This document shows, one piece after another, positions 1 through 7,007 of a stretch of 13,464 bases of DNA. Below the pieces are notes generated by a model that was not told where the DNA came from, ran no database searches, and saw nothing but the letters and a program-made list of their open reading frames with translations. The stretch lies in the NCBI GenBank assembly GCA_023451375.1, contig JAEXZS010000027.1, positions 1 through 13,464 on the forward strand, read 5' to 3'. Position 1 is the first letter of the stretch, and each line of letters opens with the position of its first letter. Position numbers and translations under genes: made by a program. Source of the DNA: Pseudomonadota bacterium (lineage in GTDB: Bacteria > Pseudomonadota > Alphaproteobacteria > Caulobacterales > Caulobacteraceae).

Positions 1-119
1 CCGCGGACTTCATCAGGGCCAGCAGCGCACACAGCTGCATCAACAGGCCGAACACATGACTGCACTCGACCGAGCGCCAACGTCGTTTCCACTCTTGCGT
101 CTTGGAGGTCGTCCACACA
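1..119 (-). CDS. Possible partial ORF of unknown function, interrupted by the IS
   Basis: The minus-strand frame reading from the IS edge toward base 1 is open throughout, and its codons mostly end in G or C like the real genes of the window. The peptide begins VWTTSKTQEWKRRW and ends in a Leu-rich stretch (residues about 25-37). No start or stop lies inside, so it would be an internal fragment of a gene cut by the IS at 120 and by the window edge. I do not recognise the family. Two plus-strand frames carry stops and the third is open but uninformative. The call is weak because only 39 codons are visible. Confidence 0.25.
97..113 (+). repeat. 17-bp near-direct repeat, left copy flanking the IS
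   Basis: GCGTCTTGGAGGTCGTC lies 6 nt outside the left IS end. It matches GCGTCTTGGAGGTGGTC at 1402-1418 with one mismatch. The right copy is coding sequence of the radical SAM remnant (VLEVV). Confidence 0.6.
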
Positions 120-156
120 TGACCCCCTGAAACTCCTCCAGGAATAGCTAGGGTCC
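120..156 (+). repeat. IS left terminal inverted repeat (IRL)
   Basis: Bases 120-156 pair imperfectly with the reverse complement of 1345-1380. After a one-base offset, the inner 24 positions (CTCCTCCAGG... against CTCATCCAGC...) match at about 18, and both ends carry a TGxCCCCC outer tip. Confidence 0.8.
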
Positions 157-178
157 GCCCTAACGAAGGACGGACAGA

Positions 179-441
179 ATGAAGCGATCAAGGTTCACGG
201 AAGAGCAGATCATTGGGATCCTGCGGGAGCAGGAGGCCGGTGTGGCGACGGCGGAGGTGTGCCGGCGTCATGGGGTCAGTTCGGCGACCTTTTACAAATG
301 GAAGGCCAAGTTCGGCGGGCTCGACGTGTCGGAGGCTCGGCGGTTGAAGGCGCTCGAGGATGAGAACGCCCGGCTGAAGCGGATGCTGGCGGACGCGATG
401 CTGGACAACGTGGCGCTTAAGGACCTGTTGGGAAAAAGTGG
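179..441 (+). CDS. IS3-family OrfA, HTH part of the transposase
   Basis: The ATG at 179 is preceded by AAGGA (166-170) at 8 nt. The peptide starts MKRSRFTEEQIIGILRE and carries a helix-turn-helix (VCRRHGVSSATFYKWKAKFGG, roughly residues 30-48) that would bind the IS ends. A leucine-zipper-like stretch follows (LEDENARLKRMLADAMLDN, about 59-77), ending ALKDLLGK. OrfA of this group normally stops there after KKW at the frameshift window. Here GGGAAAAAGTGG is one base short of that layout, so the frame instead runs on to 829 as non-homologous sequence. I end the feature near 441, where the stop would fall if one base were restored (TGA 442-444). The homopolymer indel could be real or a sequencing error. 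Confidence 0.82.
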
Positions 442-1367
442 TGACGCCCACCGGATGGCGCGAAGCGGCTGGTCATCTGCAGGCCGCCTACGAGATGAGC
501 GAGCGGCGGGCATGCCGTGTGCTGGGCGTCGATCGGACGAGCGTGCGCTATCAGGCGACGCGCCCGGACGACGGCGCCCTGCGCGACCGGCTGAAGGCCC
601 TGGCCCAGGAGCGGCGCCGGTTCGGCTATCACCGCCTGCACGTCCTGCTGCGGCGCGAGGGTCATGCGGTCAACAGGAAGCGGGTCCAGCGGATCTATCG
701 CGAGGAGCGACTGACGGTCCGTCGACGCGGCGGTCGGAAGCGAGCGATGGGGACGCGGCGACCGCTGGAGCTGCCACTGGCGGCGAACCAGCGCTGGTCG
801 CTGGACTTCGTGGCCGACCAGATGACTGACGGGCGGCGCTTCCGCATTCTGACGGTGATCGACAACTGCACGCGTGAATGCCTGGCGCTGGTGGCCGACA
901 CCTCGCTGTCGGGCGCGCGGGTCGTGCGGGAGTTGGACGCCGTCATCCAGCAGCGGGGCCGGCCCGACACCATCGTCAGCGACAACTGGACGAAATACAC
1001 CTCGAACGCGGTCCTGGCCTGGTCCGACGACACCGGCGTCGGCTGGCATTATATCGCGCCCGGCAAGCCCCAGCAGAACGGCTTCAACGAGAGCTTCAAC
1101 GGACGCCTGCGCGACGAGTTGCTGAACGAGACCCTGTTCCGATCCCTGCCGCACGCCCGCGCAGTGCTGGAGGCGTGGCGACGCGATTACAACGAACGGC
1201 GTCCGCACTCGAAGCTCGGGTGGTTGACGCCACAGGCTTATGCAGAAGCGCTCAGCGGACAGATCGGCCGGTCCGCTGCGCTGGTTGGGGACTGCGCTGA
1301 CCGGCCTCTTGCCAACCCCGACAACCCCAGTTCAGATCAACCCAGGACTCTCGTTATGGCTGGATGA
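438..1367 (+). CDS. IS3-family OrfB, DDE transposase
   Basis: This is the catalytic half of the transposase (309 aa from GTG 438), normally made as a fusion with OrfA by frameshifting. It has the HTH_21-like region (about residues 45-100) and an rve/RNase H fold. The acidic triad is visible: first Asp in RWSLDFVAD, second Asp in IVSDNWTKYTS, and Glu in NGFNESFNGRLRDEL. Around the second Asp the family normally reads SDNGTEFTS, so the Gly-to-Trp and Glu-to-Lys differences look like decay or an unusual variant. The stop is within IRR. Relative to OrfA it lies in the +1 frame, not the -1 frame used by IS3 elements, which supports loss of one base near 431-437. Transposition activity is doubtful. 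Confidence 0.88.
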   Translation: MVTPTGWREAAGHLQAAYEMSERRACRVLGVDRTSVRYQATRPDDGALRDRLKALAQERRRFGYHRLHVLLRREGHAVNRKRVQRIYREERLTVRRRGGRKRAMGTRRPLELPLAANQRWSLDFVADQMTDGRRFRILTVIDNCTRECLALVADTSLSGARVVRELDAVIQQRGRPDTIVSDNWTKYTSNAVLAWSDDTGVGWHYIAPGKPQQNGFNESFNGRLRDELLNETLFRSLPHARAVLEAWRRDYNERRPHSKLGWLTPQAYAEALSGQIGRSAALVGDCADRPLANPDNPSSDQPRTLVMAG

Positions 1368-1380
1368 GAAACGGGGGGCA
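1345..1380 (-). repeat. IS right terminal inverted repeat (IRR)
   Basis: This is the partner of 120-156. It ends in GGGGGGCA at 1380. The orfB stop codon (TGA, 1365-1367) lies inside it, as is common in IS3-family elements. Confidence 0.8.
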
Positions 1381-2033
1381 CGTCATTGCGGATCACACGC
1401 GGCGTCTTGGAGGTGGTCTCGCGGTTTAACCAGCCGATCTCGATCATCAGCAAATCCAACCTGATCACACGCGACATCGACATCTTAGGACCGATGGGGC
1501 GGGAGAAGATGGCGTCGGCATTCATCTCGATAACGACCCTCGACCGAAGCCTAGCCCGCGCGATGGAGCCCAGAGCGTCGACTCCAGCCAAGCGCCTGGA
1601 GGCGATCTCGCGGCTAGCCGACGCGGGCGTTCCCGTTGGCGTCGGCTTCGCGCCGGTGATCCCAGGGCTAAACGACCACGAACTCGAAAGCATCCTGGAG
1701 GCCGCTGCGAAGGCCGGCGCTACAACGGCGATGTATGTGACCCTCCGTCTTCCGCTGGAGATCAAGGACCTGTTCAAGGAATGGCTGGCGGACGCCCGGC
1801 CGGACCGGGCCGCCCGCGTTATGTCGCTGGTCCGTCAGACGCGCGGCGGCCGTGAATACGACGCCGACTGGACGCAGCGTATGAAGGGCACCGGCCCGAT
1901 CGCCGAGTTGATGTCCACGAGATTCAAAGCGGCGGTGAAGCGGTTCGGCCTGGATGTTCCCCGCCATGAACTGGACGTGACCAAGTTCAACGTGCCGGCG
2001 TCTGCCCGCTTTCAGTTGGACCTCTTCGCCTAG
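1381..2033 (+). pseudogene. PA0069-family radical SAM protein, 5'-truncated by the IS
   Basis: Homology resumes immediately after the IS (LRITRGVLEVVSRFNQPISI) and continues to the TAG at 2031-2033, about 216 residues. Family hallmarks I recognise are ITRGVLEV, the SKSNLITRD segment, the ASAFISITTLD strand, the PVIPGLNDHE loop and the C-terminal RGGREYDADW ... GPIAELMSTRF block, ending in QLDLFA. The upstream segment with the CxxxCxxC iron-sulfur cluster cysteines is absent: it would lie 5' of 1381, where the IS sits, and is not found in bases 1-119. Without the cluster the protein cannot be a functional radical SAM enzyme. A TTG at 1386 could allow translation of the fragment, but I infer a remnant. 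Family function is poorly known (spore photoproduct lyase-like). Confidence 0.82.
1402..1418 (+). repeat. 17-bp near-direct repeat, right copy flanking the IS
   Basis: This is the partner of 97-113 (16 of 17 identical) and lies 21 nt outside the right IS end, so it is not the transposon target duplication. Confidence 0.6.
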
Positions 2034-2091
2034 CCCTGAAATGCCCGGCAGCCTATGACGAACAACGCCGTAAACGAGAAGGATTCTGGGC

Positions 2092-3756
2092 ATGGACATA
2101 GCGATGCTGAACAGCGTCATCGACGAAGCCACGCCTGCCTACCCGTCGGGACTTAGCAAGGACGAGCAGTTCGAGTTCTTCTGCGCCGAGAAGCTGCTCA
2201 CCAACTACGACGTCAGCTACGACGAGATCAGCGACGGCATTCTCGACGGCACCGGTGACGGCGGAATCGACGCCGCCTATCTGTTCATTGACCGGAGGTT
2301 GGTGACCGACGATTTTGACTTCAACACCGTGGGAGACGACCCGTTCATAGAACTGGTGCTGATCCAGTCGAAGAACACACCGTCGTTTTCAGAAGTCCCA
2401 GTCGACAAGCTGCACAGCGTGCTGAACGCTTTCCTGTTCAACACACCGACCCCGACGACCCTGGCGGCCTTCAAGCCCGAGATCGCCGATGTCTTCACGA
2501 AGTTCCAGGACGCTCGGGCCAAAATCAGCGGAAAGTTTCCGACGGTGGCGGTCCACGCGTTCTACTGCGCCCGCGCTATGGCCCCGGCGACCAGCGTCGT
2601 CGGAAAGGCGGACGCGCTGAAGACCGCCCTCACGGCCCTCTATCCCGCGTCGACCGTCAAACTGGCCGGTATCCCGCGCCTCTACGAACTCGCCAAGGAA
2701 CAGAAGAACCTTGTCATTGCGCTTCCGACGGTCGGGCAGCCTCTCACTGTTACCCGCGCAATGGTGGGTCTCGTAAGACTGGCGGACTTCGCCAAGTTCA
2801 TCTCCGATGACCATGGTCTGATCATCAACCGCATTTTCGAGTCCAACGTTCGGGACTATCAAGGGGACGTGGAAGTGAACAAGGAGATCGCCGGCTCGCT
2901 CACACCAGGCACGACGACCGAGTTCTGGTGGATGAACAACGGCGTGACGATCGTTGCCGACAAGGCCCAATACGTTCACCCGAACATCATGATCAAGAAC
3001 CCGCTGATCGTGAACGGTCTCCAGACCTCGTTTGAAATCCACGGCAAGTCGGCCGAGCTGACCGGCGACACTCGGAACGTGATGATCAAGATAATCGAGG
3101 AAACCGACCAGGCGGAGCGGGAGAAGATCATCAAGGCGACCAACCGGCAGACGGCGATCAAAGCCAGTTCCTTCCGAGCTTCCGACGGCATCCATGTGAA
3201 GATCGAGGATTACCTGAAGAGCAAGGGCTACTTCTACGACCGTCGGAAAAACGCCTACAAACGGCAAGGCAAGCCGGCGGATCGCATCATCAGCATCGAC
3301 CGAATGACCCAAGGGGTCCTGTCAGTTCATGGGCAGGCGCCCGAAACCGCCCGCGCTCGCCCTGGCAACGCCCTGCGCAACGATACGGAATACGCCGCGA
3401 TCTTCGCCGAGGACGCAGACCATCCCATAGCCATGTATGGCGTCACGACGGTCCTTCTGACGCAGATCGAGGCCTACTTCCGCTCGATCCGTAAGACGAC
3501 GGACCGAGTCCTGGTAAACAACATGAAGTTCCACGCCCTGATGGTGCTGGCGTGGACGCTGAACGGCAACTCCACGCTGCCCGGTAAGCGAATCGCTCAG
3601 CTTGATCCGACCAATGTGACGGACGCCATGTTGAAGAAGGTGACGGACTGGGTCTTCGCCGAATTCACAGCCGCCGGGGCGACCGACCAGATCGCGCGCG
3701 AAAAGGCTTTCACTGATCGGCTTCGTAAGAACTGGACGGCGGCGGCGACGGCTTAG
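2092..3756 (+). CDS. AIPR-family (abortive infection phage resistance) protein with nuclease-like N-terminus
   Basis: The product is 554 aa, from ATG 2092 with a GAGAAGGA RBS about 8-10 nt upstream. The central and C-terminal region (about residues 235-480) matches the AIPR family (PF10592) by eye: WWMNNGVTIVAD, NPLIVNGLQTS, KIIEETDQAEREKII, ATNRQTAIKASSFRA. The N-terminus carries a PD-(D/E)XK restriction-nuclease-like pattern: E33 in a helix, GDGGID (Asp60), then a strand LVLIQSK (Gln92, Lys94). This is the Mrr-type GDGGID...QxK arrangement, so DNA or RNA cleavage is plausible. AIPR proteins are linked to phage exclusion, but their mechanism is not settled. The HIRAN-BRCT gene begins 42 nt downstream on the same strand, suggesting an operon. 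The preceding 58 nt after the radical SAM remnant show no clear promoter. Family call is confident; catalytic activity is inferred. Confidence 0.85.
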   Translation: MDIAMLNSVIDEATPAYPSGLSKDEQFEFFCAEKLLTNYDVSYDEISDGILDGTGDGGIDAAYLFIDRRLVTDDFDFNTVGDDPFIELVLIQSKNTPSFSEVPVDKLHSVLNAFLFNTPTPTTLAAFKPEIADVFTKFQDARAKISGKFPTVAVHAFYCARAMAPATSVVGKADALKTALTALYPASTVKLAGIPRLYELAKEQKNLVIALPTVGQPLTVTRAMVGLVRLADFAKFISDDHGLIINRIFESNVRDYQGDVEVNKEIAGSLTPGTTTEFWWMNNGVTIVADKAQYVHPNIMIKNPLIVNGLQTSFEIHGKSAELTGDTRNVMIKIIEETDQAEREKIIKATNRQTAIKASSFRASDGIHVKIEDYLKSKGYFYDRRKNAYKRQGKPADRIISIDRMTQGVLSVHGQAPETARARPGNALRNDTEYAAIFAEDADHPIAMYGVTTVLLTQIEAYFRSIRKTTDRVLVNNMKFHALMVLAWTLNGNSTLPGKRIAQLDPTNVTDAMLKKVTDWVFAEFTAAGATDQIAREKAFTDRLRKNWTAAATA

Positions 3757-3798
3757 GACAACGCGGTTCGTCTTCAGAGGGTGGAATGGAGGTCACGC

Positions 3799-4617
3799 GT
3801 GAATTGGATTGCGAAACTCTTAGGTGGGCACAATGCCCCCAAAGCGCCAACGCAGCCTGAACGACCGCTCCGTTCGAGTATCGAACCGCCGCCTGGCCGA
3901 CGTCCGACACAGGGCCATGTTCAGTGGCGCGCAGACTCTTTTCCAACTGATGTGGTGGGGGAGAGTAACTACCAGGAAGCGATCATGGCTCAGTGCGGAC
4001 GCCATACCCGCGCCGGGGTTGAGCACGAGTGCGTCGCAACCCTTCGCCCCGATCCTACAAACCGGTTTGATACAAATGCCGTGGAAGTGTTGATCGGAGG
4101 CCGGCGCGTCGGCTTTCTCGCGAGGGAGGAAGCCCCCCGCGTAAAGGAAGCGCTCGCCGCTGTCGGCTTGCCTTCCGCGACGTGTGGAGCACGGATCAGG
4201 GGCGGTTGGCGAACCAACCAATATGACGAGGGCCACTTCGGCGTGAGGCTCGCCGTCCCTGGGCGGGGTCCTTTGGATTTCGGCAACGGCATGGTTCACG
4301 GGGACACCCAAGCTTGGCCGAAGAAGGAACGACGCCCCCGACCCGCGTCGAGCGGCACCGGTCCGCTGCTTGGCCGACGGATTGCCTTCATGGGCGGAAG
4401 CGAGAGCACCATGCCGGCCGAACTCGCAGCGCTTGGCGCGACCGTCGTTGCCAGCGTGGGCAAAACGACTACGGACCTGATCGTGATCGGCAACGAGCGG
4501 CCATTCACGTTCGGCATCGAGCGTAGCCGCAAATACGTCGCCGCTACGCAAGCGCGAGACGCCGGACAACCGATTTCCATTTGGGGAGAAGACGAATTCC
4601 GCCGTAGCCTGCCGTGA
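3799..4617 (+). CDS. HIRAN domain and BRCT-like domain protein
   Basis: I choose GTG 3799 (272 aa) because GGAGG at 3788-3792 sits 6 nt upstream; the frame opens earlier, at GTG 3781, which would add 6 residues. Residues about 50-150 look like a HIRAN domain: VVGESNYQ, a RPDPTNRFDTNAVEVLIGG core and RRVGFLAREEA. In Rad5/HLTF-type proteins HIRAN binds 3' DNA ends or stalled forks. Residues about 192-265 resemble a BRCT domain (LLGRRIAFMGGS, LGATVVASVGKTTTDLIVIG), a phosphopeptide or DNA-binding module also found in bacterial ligase. No helicase or nuclease motif is seen, so it may act as a DNA-end sensor or adaptor, perhaps for the AIPR protein encoded just upstream. It converges on the recombinase operon with an 18-nt gap. 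Confidence 0.75.
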   Translation: MNWIAKLLGGHNAPKAPTQPERPLRSSIEPPPGRRPTQGHVQWRADSFPTDVVGESNYQEAIMAQCGRHTRAGVEHECVATLRPDPTNRFDTNAVEVLIGGRRVGFLAREEAPRVKEALAAVGLPSATCGARIRGGWRTNQYDEGHFGVRLAVPGRGPLDFGNGMVHGDTQAWPKKERRPRPASSGTGPLLGRRIAFMGGSESTMPAELAALGATVVASVGKTTTDLIVIGNERPFTFGIERSRKYVAATQARDAGQPISIWGEDEFRRSLP

Positions 4618-4635
4618 GCAGCCCTTGTCGACGTC

Positions 4636-6759
4636 CTACGCGCCCTCGTCGTCCTCGCTGTCGTCGCGCTTCTCTCCGGGACCGATCACCACCGCGAAGG
4701 CCTCGGGTGCGGAGATGCGGACGATGGGGAAGTCGCCATGGGCACCTTCGGGGACGGGTGCGGGCGCGGCCATGGCGCGGGCCTTCCAGTCGTCGTCGGA
4801 GCGCTGGATATGGTTCCAGACGTGCCCAGCGCGGGCGGGATCGAGGGCGACGGCGCGGACGTCCCCGGCCTTCTTCAGGTAGCGGATGACGTTGAGGGCG
4901 CGCAGAACGAAGGGGCTGTTGGGGCCGTAGTCGGGGGCCCAGTCGGGGTCGTAGCCGTCGGCCTGGATTAGGGCGTCGATGATCGTGCGGCGGGTGACGG
5001 GGACGTCGGCGTCGTCGAGCAGGCGGGCGAACACGGACAGGTCGGCGTAGGTCTGGGCGTCGAGGCGGTTATCTTCCGGAATGTAATCAACATAGTAGCG
5101 GAACGACACGGTCGCGGGGTCCAGTGTGCTTCCCGGATGTGAAGAATGCAGGATGACACCAGCGTCGTCCGCCAGGTCCACCAGGGCCGAGAGCGGGCCT
5201 TCGACGGTGACGCGCACGGGTCCCTGGCCGCGCTTGTCGATGCGCTCCAGCTCGATGGGGGTCAAGGTGACGCGCTCGATCAGGCCGCGCAGGGTGTCGC
5301 GGGCGCGGCCGGCTTCGCGGTCGTCGCCGGCGAGGGCGGAGCGCAGGTCGTCGAGCATGGCGTCCAGGCGGGCGATCACGGCCTCGGCCTCCAGGGGCGC
5401 GGGGGCGGGACGCGGCTTGACCTTGGTCTGGCGCTCGAAGCGCTGGCGCTCGGCCTCCAGCCGATCCAGCTCCTTCATCATCAGCTCGCCCGCCAGGCCC
5501 TGGACGCGGCCGTCGCGGACCGTGTCCATGATATTGGCGATCTGGCGCTCCACCTCCTTCAGATGGGTAGCCCCGGCCTCGGTGCGGGCGGCCAGTTCGG
5601 CGTTGGCGCGCTCGATCTCGGCGCGATACTCGGCGAGGTAGGGCTCGATCAGTTCGGGCTTCAGCAGCCGGCCCTTGAGGCCCCACAGCACCAGGTCCTC
5701 CAGGTCCTCGCGGGCCACGCGGCGGCGGTTGTCGCAGGTCCCCTCGCGGGCCGAGCCGATGCAGCTCAGCTTGTCGGAGACGACCGCATAGGCCTTGCCG
5801 CAGACGCCGCAGCGGATGAGGCCCGAGAGCAGATAGTCGGGGCGACGCCGTCCCCGGAAGCTTGAGGGGGCGACGCGGCGGGCCTCGATGCGATCCTGGA
5901 CGGCCTGGAACAGGTCGTCCTCGACGATGCGCAGGTGGGGCACGGGGATGACCAGGCGTTCGCTCTGGGGGGTGACCTTGGCCTTGGAGGTGCCCTTGTG
6001 GCGGTTGTGCTTGGTGACGGTGCGGCCCCATTCGTTGACGCCGACATAGAGCCTGTTGCGCAGGATTCCGGTGCCGACGTCGCGGTTGCCGTAGATGGCG
6101 CCGGGCAGCCAGGGTCCGCCTCGGGGACCGGGCACGCCCTCGGCGTTGAGGGCCTTGGCGATCCCCAGGGGGGTCATGCCGGCGACGTAGTCGGTCATGA
6201 TGCGGCGGACGACGGCGGCTTGGACGGGATCGGGCTCGCGCTGGCCGTTCTTGCCGTTCAGCGCCAGGACCATGCGATAGCCGTAGGCGGGCTGCCCGGA
6301 GATGCGGCCGTCCTTGACGGTGCCCTCCTGGCCTCGACGGGTCTTCTCGGCCTGCCCCTTCACATAGCGGGCGTTCTGGGCGGCCTTGAAGGCGACCTCC
6401 ATGTCGCTGACCACGCCGGAGGAGACGGTGCAGACGACGATGTCCAGGGCCTCCATCTCCTCCAGCATCCCGTGGGTGCCCGAGGCGCTGCGGCTGAGGC
6501 GGTCCAGGTCCTCGACAAGGATGACGGTGAACTCTCCCCGGTCGGCGGCGGCCAGCATGGCGAACAGGCCGGAGCGCCCGATCATCGTGGTGCCGCTGCG
6601 CTCGGCGTCGTGATAGGCGCCGGCCTCGACCCAGCCCTGGCGCTCGGCGTAGGCGCGGCAGAGGGTCAACTGGTCCTCGATCGACTTGAACGTCTGGTGG
6701 CCGGTCGAATAGCGGGCGTAGACGGCGTAGCGGGTGCCCGACGGCGGCAGGGCGCTCAA
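4636..6759 (-). CDS. Large serine recombinase (site-specific integrase type)
   Basis: The product is 707 aa from TTG (6757-6759), which overlaps the upstream stop as TTGA. It would integrate, excise or invert DNA by a serine-linked double-strand break and rotation. Domains in order: resolvase catalytic domain (about 10-155) with YARYSTGHQ (Ser18, Arg16, Gln22) and EDLDRLSRS (Arg87, Arg90); recombinase domain (about 165-300; GYRMVL, GVPGPRGGPW, LRNRLYVGVNEWGR); zinc ribbon (about 313-345; CGVCGKAY ... CIGSAREGTC); coiled coil (about 375-445). These are the hallmarks of an active large serine recombinase. A further C-terminal region (about 540-707), rich in Asp and Pro, is beyond the usual zinc-ribbon/coiled-coil arrangement and I do not recognise it. 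It is the last gene of a four-gene overlapping operon; translation is probably coupled. The recombination target is not identifiable here. Confidence 0.93.
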   Translation of the reverse strand: MSALPPSGTRYAVYARYSTGHQTFKSIEDQLTLCRAYAERQGWVEAGAYHDAERSGTTMIGRSGLFAMLAAADRGEFTVILVEDLDRLSRSASGTHGMLEEMEALDIVVCTVSSGVVSDMEVAFKAAQNARYVKGQAEKTRRGQEGTVKDGRISGQPAYGYRMVLALNGKNGQREPDPVQAAVVRRIMTDYVAGMTPLGIAKALNAEGVPGPRGGPWLPGAIYGNRDVGTGILRNRLYVGVNEWGRTVTKHNRHKGTSKAKVTPQSERLVIPVPHLRIVEDDLFQAVQDRIEARRVAPSSFRGRRRPDYLLSGLIRCGVCGKAYAVVSDKLSCIGSAREGTCDNRRRVAREDLEDLVLWGLKGRLLKPELIEPYLAEYRAEIERANAELAARTEAGATHLKEVERQIANIMDTVRDGRVQGLAGELMMKELDRLEAERQRFERQTKVKPRPAPAPLEAEAVIARLDAMLDDLRSALAGDDREAGRARDTLRGLIERVTLTPIELERIDKRGQGPVRVTVEGPLSALVDLADDAGVILHSSHPGSTLDPATVSFRYYVDYIPEDNRLDAQTYADLSVFARLLDDADVPVTRRTIIDALIQADGYDPDWAPDYGPNSPFVLRALNVIRYLKKAGDVRAVALDPARAGHVWNHIQRSDDDWKARAMAAPAPVPEGAHGDFPIVRISAPEAFAVVIGPGEKRDDSEDDEGA

Positions 6760-7007
6760 GACCCGGCCTCCTCGACCCCGTCGTCATCGAAGATGCTGTC
6801 ATCGAAGACCTCGATGACGACGTCCATCTCCTCCAGGGCCTCCATCGCCTCCAGCAACGCCTGGGCGCCCAAGGTGCCGTGGTCGTGCCGGTCCAGGTCC
6901 TCGACCCCGCCATCCTGCTCGGCACAGGCCCGGCACCGGGGCTGCCGGTCGGTGGAGTAGCGGGCGTAGAGGGCGACGCGTGCGCGGGGCGGCGGCGGGG
7001 CGCTCAC
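6756..7007 (-). CDS. Miniature serine-resolvase-like protein (83 aa)
   Basis: GTG (7005-7007) overlaps the preceding stop as GTGA, and its own TGA overlaps the next start as TTGA. Residues 11-22 (VALYARYSTDRQ) reproduce the catalytic N-terminus of the downstream recombinase, including Ser18. Then CRACAEQDGG matches its CRAYAERQGW, and VEDLDRHDHG...LLEAMEALEEMDVV matches VEDLDRLSRS...MLEEMEALDIVV. Relative to that protein about 8 and about 32 residues are missing, so the fold is cut down. The second Arg of DRLSR is replaced by His. The C-terminus is very acidic. It could be a decaying duplicate, but the precise overlaps and intact frame suggest it is translated. A role as partner or modulator of the full recombinase is inference. 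Confidence 0.75.
   Translation of the reverse strand: MSAPPPPRARVALYARYSTDRQPRCRACAEQDGGVEDLDRHDHGTLGAQALLEAMEALEEMDVVIEVFDDSIFDDDGVEEAGS

Larger units (their letters stand above)
120..1380 (+). mobile_element. IS3-family insertion sequence
   Basis: The element runs from TGACCCCC at 120 to GGGGGGCA at 1380, the TG...CA ends typical of IS3-family elements, and is 1261 bp long, a normal size. It carries the standard two-frame layout: a short HTH orfA and a longer DDE orfB whose stop lies inside the right end. The orfA and orfB sequences resemble the IS407-like branch, from memory. I see no 3-5 bp target duplication: the left flank ends ACACA and the right flank begins CGTCA. That suggests a later rearrangement at one end, or one-sided recombination, rather than a simple fresh insertion. 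Confidence 0.88.

Noticed and set aside
442..829. Continuation of orfA as a 216-aa protein
   Set aside because: After GKS the sequence becomes low-complexity Arg/Gly/Ala and lies over the real orfB frame; it results from the one-base difference in the frameshift window.
5087..6925. 612-codon minus-strand open frame
   Set aside because: It is an alternative-frame shadow of the large serine recombinase, very rich in Arg and Pro, with no domain sense.
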